From NCBI GenBank assembly GCA_943736015.1, contig OX031062.1, forward strand, positions 58,640,962-58,704,961: a DNA stretch of 64,000 bases. Reading direction: 5' to 3'. This DNA is from Tridacna crocea (lineage: Eukaryota; Mollusca; Bivalvia; Cardiida; Cardiidae). Below are positions 58,911 through 64,000 of the stretch, one piece after another. The notes beneath the pieces were generated by a model. The model saw only the letters and a list, made by a program, of their open reading frames with translations, did no database searches and was not told the DNA's origin. How positions within the stretch are numbered: the first letter of the stretch is position 1; each line of letters begins with the position of its first letter. The translations under genes and the position numbers were made by a program.

Positions 58911-59416
58911 TTAAACCCTTTACCACACAATCCCGAGTTTTAACACCCATGTGAAAGAAGCCTTTTGAAAACATTGAGGGAAGAGGAGAAAAAGCTGGTA
59001 ACCAGCATTTTCTCCTTTTCCCACAATGTTTTTCTTCCCTTCCTCAAACAAATTTCAGTTCTTTAGTCACATTTATTTTGTCATCTGCAAAGGCTTTAAT
59101 TGTGGTTGGTTCTATTGGGGTTTAACGCCATTTTAACAGCTAAGGTCATATCATGGCGGTCGGTGATGAACATGTGTTTCCTGGCTTTCTCACACCAGTA
59201 CTAACACAGCCTTCTTTCCAAAGCCACCGACTACTTTTCTCACATGCTTCAGCAGAGGTGAGAGGCAAAAATACGCTGGAAAGAAAGTTCGCCTCAACCG
59301 AGTATCGAACTCACAACCATTGGGTCATGAGTCCGACACGCTCACCACCAAGCCACCTGGGTGGGCTTCTTTCATTTTGGACCAGGCTAAAACTTTGTTG
59401 TATGGTAAAGAGTTAA
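58911..59416. mobile_element. TTAA-flanked MITE carrying a SINE
   Basis: Left arm TTAA-ACCCTTTACCACACAA, core AAGCTGGTAACCAGCATTTT, right arm GTTGTATGGTAAAGAG-TTAA. A SINE lies inside near the right end. Confidence 0.7.
59096..59366 (-). mobile_element. tRNA-derived SINE, family 1, inside a MITE
   Basis: Minus-strand copy of the SINE at 11423-11688. The A box region is GGTGGCTTGGTGGTGAGC, the B box GAGTTCGATAC and the tail GGCGTTAAACCCCAAT. Probable 8-bp target duplication CTTTAATT/CTTTCATT with one change. Confidence 0.75.
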
Positions 59417-59448
59417 GCTCACCTGAAAAAAAAATGCACAAGGCAAGG

Positions 59449-60726
59449 TTTTTAGCTCCCCTGAGCACGACGTGCTCAAGGGGAGCTTTTTAGGATCACC
59501 TGGTGTCCGCCGTCCGTCATGCGTCTTCAACAATTCTTTAAACATCAACTCCTCCTAAACCTTTGGGGGAATTAGGACCAAACTTGGCTGGAATGTGCCT
59601 TGGGAGGTCCTCTTAAAAAAAATGTTCACAGAATTTGATTTCATCAAAAACTCTGGCAAGCAAATGGAATTTTCTGAGAAATTTTTTAAAAAACTTCTTG
59701 TCTGAAACCGCTAGTCAGACTTCGAAATAATTTCACAGGTGTTCCTTGGGTGTACCTTTTCAAAATTTGCTTCCGAAATTTTGATCCATCGAGATACATG
59801 GGTTTGATGAATGGGGGCTGCTTACACTATACGGAAATGAAGGAACTTTTAAAAATACTTCTATGAAACCTCTGGTCAGATTTTTAAATTTTATTTTTCA
59901 CAGATGTTCCTTTGGTGACATTTTTCAAAAATTGTTCGTGAAATTTTGATCCTTCAAGAAACATGGCTCTGGTGAATGGAGGTTATTTGCACTATAGGGA
60001 AATGAAGAAATTCTAAAAAATTCTTCTCTGAAACCACTAGTCAGATTTTGAAATAATTTCACACAGATGTTCCTTTTCGAAAATTGCTTGTGTAAATTTT
60101 GATCCGTCAAACATGGCTGTGGTCAATGGGGGCTACTTGCACTGTAGGGAAATTCTTAATAGTCCTTCTTCTCTGAAATGGCTGTTCAGATTTTAGAATA
60201 ATTTTACAGAGATGTTCCTTGGGTGACTGTGTGCTAAATGTTGATCCATCAAGAAACATGGCTCTGGTGAATGGAAGCTACATGCACTATACAGATACGG
60301 AGATATTCTAAACAATTCTTTTTCTCTGAAACTGCTCGTCAGATTTTGAAATAATTTTACAGAAATGATCCTTGGATGGCCCTTTTCAAAACCTGTTCGT
60401 GAAATTTTGATCCTTCGAAAAACAACAGCCATTTGATGGCAGGTGCATGTGGTGCTCTTGTTTGACTTGTATTTTCAGTCACAATCGAACATGTGCTTTT
60501 CTTCAAGAAATTGTCCTTGGATGATCTATCCGAAAATTTATTTGCGAAATTCTGATTCATCATAATCATTGCTGTGGTGATTATTGTAGGGGTGGTGACA
60601 GATTTGAAATGACTTTTACAGGTGACCTTTTCAAAATCGCTTAGACGTTTCAATACCTAAAAAAAGTGGCTATGGTCCTCTCAAAAACTCAGGTGAACGA
60701 TCCAGGGCCATCTTGGCCTTCTTATT
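59449..60726 (+). mobile_element. Family A Helentron, diverged
   Basis: 5' TTTTTAGCTCCCCTGAGCAC; the X-box region is deleted (ACTCTGGCAAGCAAATGG). Monomers follow, then 3' CAGGTGAACGATCC, GGGCCATCTTGGCC and CTTATT. It ends 57 bp before the exon at 60784. Confidence 0.65.
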
Positions 60727-60783
60727 TGTTTTTTGGCAATTGATATATAAATTACTTCATTTATGTCTAACCATAAATTTCAG

Positions 60784-60871
60784 TGGTGGATCTAATTTGA
60801 CTGTTCTTGGGATAAACTTACAGAATGCTGCTACATTAACAATATCGGCACAATATGCAGGAGAATCTACG
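60784..60871 (+). CDS. Exon of a MET/plexin-type receptor, start of the next IPT domain
   Basis: Exon of 88 nt with acceptor ACCATAAATTTCAG and donor GTATGC. T completes AG from the previous exon (serine), then 29 codons run to a phase-0 end. The junction reads SIVSGGSNLTVLGINL, the classic G-G-S-x-L-T-V-x-G-x-N-L start of a later IPT repeat in MET/RON and plexins, and continues to AQYAGEST. The next exon should supply the cysteine strand. I found no convincing continuation before 64000, so it is either beyond the window or too short to recognise. A family A Helentron ends 57 bp before the acceptor. Confidence 0.75.
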
Positions 60872-61046
60872 GTATGCCATTTGAAATTTTATTTTTCTTT
60901 ACAAATCGAATATCAGGGATAATCAGCTTTCAGCTTTCCTAGTAGAAATGTTAAAATTACAAGTAGTCCTCAGAGTATCATTTCCGTCATATTGCTTTTT
61001 TTTTAGCCCACCTTAGCATGTTGTGCACAAGGGAAGCTTTTAGGAT

Positions 61047-61281
61047 TACCTGGGCCCTGTTTTGCTGAGGTAGTTACGAACAAAATTTGCATAAGTAATT
61101 TATAAGTAACTATAGTACATTGGCATGAACCTGCTACTAGATACGAGATAATTATCATGATTATTTTTGAAAACTATTTAAACTATTGCAATAAATCAAA
61201 GTTTCCTGGGAATTTTATCTTTTCATTTTATCCAGATAACGCAGATTTGTCCGTAGCTACATTAGTAAAACGGGCCCAGTT
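61047..61281. mobile_element. GGGCCC-ended MITE, superfamily unknown
   Basis: About 235 bp. The left end GGGCCCTGTTTTGCTGAGG, then TAGTTACGAAC, is matched inverted by GTCCGTAGCTAC, then ATTAGTAAAACGGGCCC. TIR of about 30 bp. A target duplication is not resolved. Confidence 0.6.
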
Positions 61282-61396
61282 GTTCATCTTCCATTGTGCA
61301 TCATGGATTGTCAACAATTCTTTAAACATATCTCCTCATAAACCGCTGGGCCAGTTAAAACCCAAAATGGCTGGAATGTTTCCAGGGAGGTCCTCT

Positions 61397-61624
61397 TTAA
61401 CCCTTTCCCAAACAAGCCCTGGTTTTTACGTGTCTGCATTTAAAGTCTTTTGATAACACTGTGGGAAAAGGAGAAATTGCTCGTAACAAGCAATTTCTCC
61501 TTTTCCCACAGTGTTTTCTACCCTTTTTCAGAACTTTCTGCCATTTTCTCCAAATCTAAAACTGTCGTCTGCAAACTCTTTCAGTTTGGAAGAGTCCGAA
61601 CTTTGTCGTTTGGGAAAGGGTTAA
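61397..61624. mobile_element. TTAA-flanked MITE, intact reference copy
   Basis: 228 bp, TTAA-CCCTTTCCCAAACAAG to CGTTTGGGAAAGGG-TTAA. The central hairpin GGAGAAATTGCTCG/CAAGCAATTTCTCC spans about 57 bp with flanking CACTGTGGGAAAA. It is the uninterrupted relative of 6215-8036. Confidence 0.85.
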
Positions 61625-62243
61625 TTTGTTCATAGAATTTGATTCGATCTAAAACCCTTCTTGTCATGGCAACCAAATGGAATTCTCTATGAAATTCTTT
61701 AAAAATCTTCCCCCACAAACCATTGGCCAGATTTTGAAATAATTTCACAGAAATGTTCATTGGTGACCCTTTTCAAAAACTGTTTTCAAAATTTTGATCC
61801 CTAAAAATAATATGGCTGTGGTTGGGAGGTGAGGCTCATTGCAATTGCGCCATATCAACATGGCTGAAAACATCTTCTCCCCCTAAACTGCTTTGCCAAT
61901 TTAGACCAAACCTTTGGAGGTCCTCTTTAAAAACTGTTCATAGAATTTGATTCCATTGAAAAAACTCTGGTTGCCATAGCATGAATTTTCTAGGAAATTC
62001 TTTTAAAACTTGGCTGGAATGTTCCTTGGGAGGTCCTCTTTAAAAACTGTACACAAATTTGGTTCCGTGAAAACTCCGATTGCCATGGCAACCAAATTGA
62101 ATTTCGAAGGAAATTTTTTAAAAATCTTATCTAAAACCAATGGTCAGATTTTGAAATAATTTCACAGAAATATTCCTTGGGTGACCTTATTCAAAAATTG
62201 TTTGCGAAATTTTTATCCATAGAGAAACATAGCTCTGGTGACT

Positions 62244-62275
62244 GGGGGGGGGGGGGGGGGTTGGGGGGGGGGGGG
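62244..62275 (+). repeat. Poly-G tract
   Basis: Seventeen G, TT, then thirteen G. It may be unreliable in assembly and could form a quadruplex. Confidence 0.9.
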
Positions 62276-62309
62276 TGAGCTACTTGCACTTTCCAGACAT
62301 GAAGATTCT

Positions 62310-62530
62310 CTTTATACGCCCAAAGGGTCATGTTATGTTAAACCCCCTGTTGTCCGTCCATCTGTCCTTCCGTCCATCCGTTTGCAATTTCTTGTTTGCG
62401 CAACTCTTCCCACAGTTTCTATCTGAATTATTTGAAACTTGCCACAATGAACCTGCATGAGATCTTGTGTTGCACCTTTTAGAATTTTAATCACTGTTTG
62501 TGTTCTAAAATTATCTGCCCTTGATTTCTG
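62310..62530 (+). repeat. Helentron-like 5' fragment, family unassigned
   Basis: TACGCCCAAAGGGTCATG followed by GTCCGTCCATC repeats and a first-monomer-like stretch resembles the layout of families F and G. No 3' end. Confidence 0.35.
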
Positions 62531-63326
62531 TAATAACCAACTTTTCACTTTGAATTTTTGTTAAAGTAACAATAGCGTCCAAATGTAAACAGTGGGAGCA
62601 GTTCAAAAGCAGTAAATTCATATTACACCATATAAAAATATGTAAATTAATATGAGGTTGACACTCTTCAAATGTGCGATTGGTCAAAGTTCCATTCGCT
62701 GACAGAAGAATTAAATTTAAATCTAGTACAAGTCCAACCAAGCCGACTAAATTTTTGTTTACATCGATGACCATGACGTAATGATCACGTGACAGCCTGA
62801 AACTAAGGTAAACGAGAATACAAAATGGAGGACCGTGAAGGTTCAAATTCGACAGGGGAGCAAGTTTATTAACCGAATTCGCTGAAGTCTTGCAAAGGGC
62901 AATACAGCAGAACAAACGGGCGTCTATTTTAGAAATTGCTTTCGACTAAAAACCCCATGCAAATAAAAAGAATGAGCGAAAAGCCGGAAAACAGATGCGG
63001 ATTTCAGTTCGCACGGAAACCTGTTCACGATCGGTAAGTCACCTCCAAGGCTCCATTTACTATTGTTATAGAACATGAAGAACTTTTCGATCCATGAATA
63101 TGGGATGGTTTGATAAAAATGATCATTTTTATGCATTATTCAGCACTCGATTGACCCATTTACTGTGCAGGTATTGCAAAGATTAAATGTGCATAATTAT
63201 GTCTGATCCTCGGATATTCCAGCTTCGTTGACCCAGTTTCGATTGATTCTAATGCATAGATAGTAACGTAATGCTTAAACCTGAGTTCAGAGGGTGCGGT
63301 TATACTCAAAACATGTTTATTGAGGG
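62531..63326. other. No recognised gene; low-repeat segment
   Basis: Contains an ATG-initiated 15-codon frame near 62823 and a possible 26-nt micro-exon near 63009-63034 (donor GTAAGT, weak acceptor). Neither fits the receptor and both are left uncalled. Confidence 0.35.
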
Positions 63327-63539
63327 TTGAACTCTTTACCAGACGACAAAATTTGAGCTCTGTCCAAATTTAAAGCATTTGCAAACAACAATTTCAGTGT
63401 GGCTCAATTGATTAGGTAGAAAACATTGTGGGAGAATGAGAAAATGCTGGTTACCAGCATTTTCACTTTTTCTGCAATGTTTTTGAAAGGCTTCTTTTCC
63501 AGGGGCGTCAAAAGTAGTGATTGAGTGGTAATGGGTTAA
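63327..63539. mobile_element. TTAA-type MITE
   Basis: TTGA-ACTCTTTACCAGACGACA to GATTGAGTGGTAATGGG-TTAA, with the core AAATGCTGGTTACCAGCATTTT. One TTAA is mutated. Confidence 0.65.
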
Positions 63540-63703
63540 TTATAGATCTAAATCTAGTCTAATGCCTAGTTCTAACGCCACTGAGAAATGGCTTTGGAAA
63601 ATTTTGAGCAGGATTATATTCTTATGTACATTGCATACATTACTTCTTGCAAGCCATGGGATACATACCAATGCAAATTTTATAGATGAAAATTGAGGGA
63701 AAA

Positions 63704-64000
63704 GATTGATTGATTGTATGCTATTTAACACTTTTTCCAACATTATTTCAGTTATATTGTGACAGCCAGTGCACTTGTCCATGCTTTCCAGGAGTCTCTT
63801 TTACAAGTTGTCTGCACAATTTTCTTTCCAGGCCACTGGCTGTTATCCCATATAGCCATTGTCAAGACTATGGTCAGAGGTGGGAGAAGAATGAATCCTG
63901 TCACAAGGGACTATCATCAATCCACCGAAAGAAATTTTCTGAGTTTGGGATTGAACCCACGACCTGCTCTTTCTCAAGTGCTGCATGCTACTGACTAAGC
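63704..64000 (-). mobile_element. tRNA-derived SINE, family 2 (runs off the window)
   Basis: Minus-strand head with B box GTGGGTTCAATCCC and A-box-like GCTTAGTCAGTAGC at the window end. The tail is GTGTTAAATAGCATACAATC followed by an ATCAATCA run. It differs from family 1 at 11423 and 59096. Confidence 0.7.

Larger units (their letters stand above)
24165..60871 (+). other. Partial gene span: MET/plexin-family receptor with repeat-filled introns
   Basis: The four exons share strand and phases (entry 1, then 0/2, 2/2, 2/0) and together give just over one complete IPT repeat with parts of its two neighbours. All introns are GT-AG. The 24277-54717 intron is about 30.4 kb and holds Helentrons, MITEs, a TRIM, a gypsy element and a THAP pseudogene. 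All of these are described as intronic passengers, because none shows a link to the receptor reading frame. Confidence 0.7.
61000..62243 (+). mobile_element. Family A Helentron fragment with two nested MITEs
   Basis: 5' TTTTTAGCCCACCTTAGCATG. It is interrupted by the GGGCCC-ended MITE (61047-61281) and a TTAA MITE (61397-61624). An X-box with one mismatch lies at 62078-62093. The 3' side is lost at a poly-G tract. Confidence 0.55.

Noticed and set aside
62511..62915. 134-codon minus-strand ORF
   Set aside because: Leucine-rich but no domain, no splice or promoter support.
63009..63034. 26-nt micro-exon of the receptor
   Set aside because: Good donor but weak acceptor, and the encoded residues do not resemble an IPT continuation.

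Overview
The window is eukaryotic. It has no dense ORFs, it has GT-AG spliced exons, and almost everything else is layered transposable elements. The repeat types (Helentron-like elements that open with AGCTCACCTGAGC, molluscan-style tRNA-SINEs, a Gmr1-type Ty3/gypsy element) suggest a bivalve mollusc. This is inferred from repeat character, not from a database hit.

Host gene. Four plus-strand exons (24165-24276, 54718-54875, 58661-58813, 60784-60871) join in compatible phases. They encode consecutive IPT/TIG-domain segments of a cell-surface receptor of the MET/RON-plexin group. Both ends of the gene lie outside what I could identify. Its introns here are about 30.4 kb, 3.8 kb and 2.0 kb and consist largely of repeats.

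Repeat landscape. The main component is a set of non-autonomous Helentron/HINE-like families. I labelled them A (ends in a GGGCCA..TGGCCC hairpin), B/C (GGACCAT..ATGGTCC), E (AGCTCCACTGGC ends), F and G, plus arrays D, H and I whose own ends I could not fix. Most have subterminal inverted repeats, a 3' hairpin followed by CTTGTT, and internal tandem monomers of about 160-168 bp. Many contain a perfect RFX X-box palindrome. They are nested in each other and in TTAA-flanked (piggyBac-like) MITEs. Other elements are two pogo/Tigger-like TA-flanked elements, an unclassified 2.1-kb TIR element, a Harbinger-like candidate, three tRNA-derived SINEs and a GGGCCC-ended MITE.

LTR elements. 42015-48236 is a young, apparently intact Gmr1-type gypsy retrotransposon on the minus strand, with 534-bp LTRs and one 1592-codon gag-pol ORF in the order PR-INT-RT-RH. 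25942-26473 is a 532-bp TRIM whose 208-bp LTR contains tRNA-like A and B boxes. It uses the same proline-tRNA primer binding site as the gypsy element. A THAP-domain pseudogene lies at 30397-30687.

Layout: 1-24 kb, Helentrons in the 5' part of the window; 24.2 kb, first exon; 24.4-28.5 kb, a four-level transposon nest; 28.5-40.6 kb, Helentrons and MITEs; 40.8-48.5 kb, the gypsy element inside a family E Helentron; 49.5-54.7 kb, a composite B/C Helentron; 54.7-61 kb, three exons among MITEs and Helentrons; 61-64 kb, more MITEs, a Helentron and a SINE.
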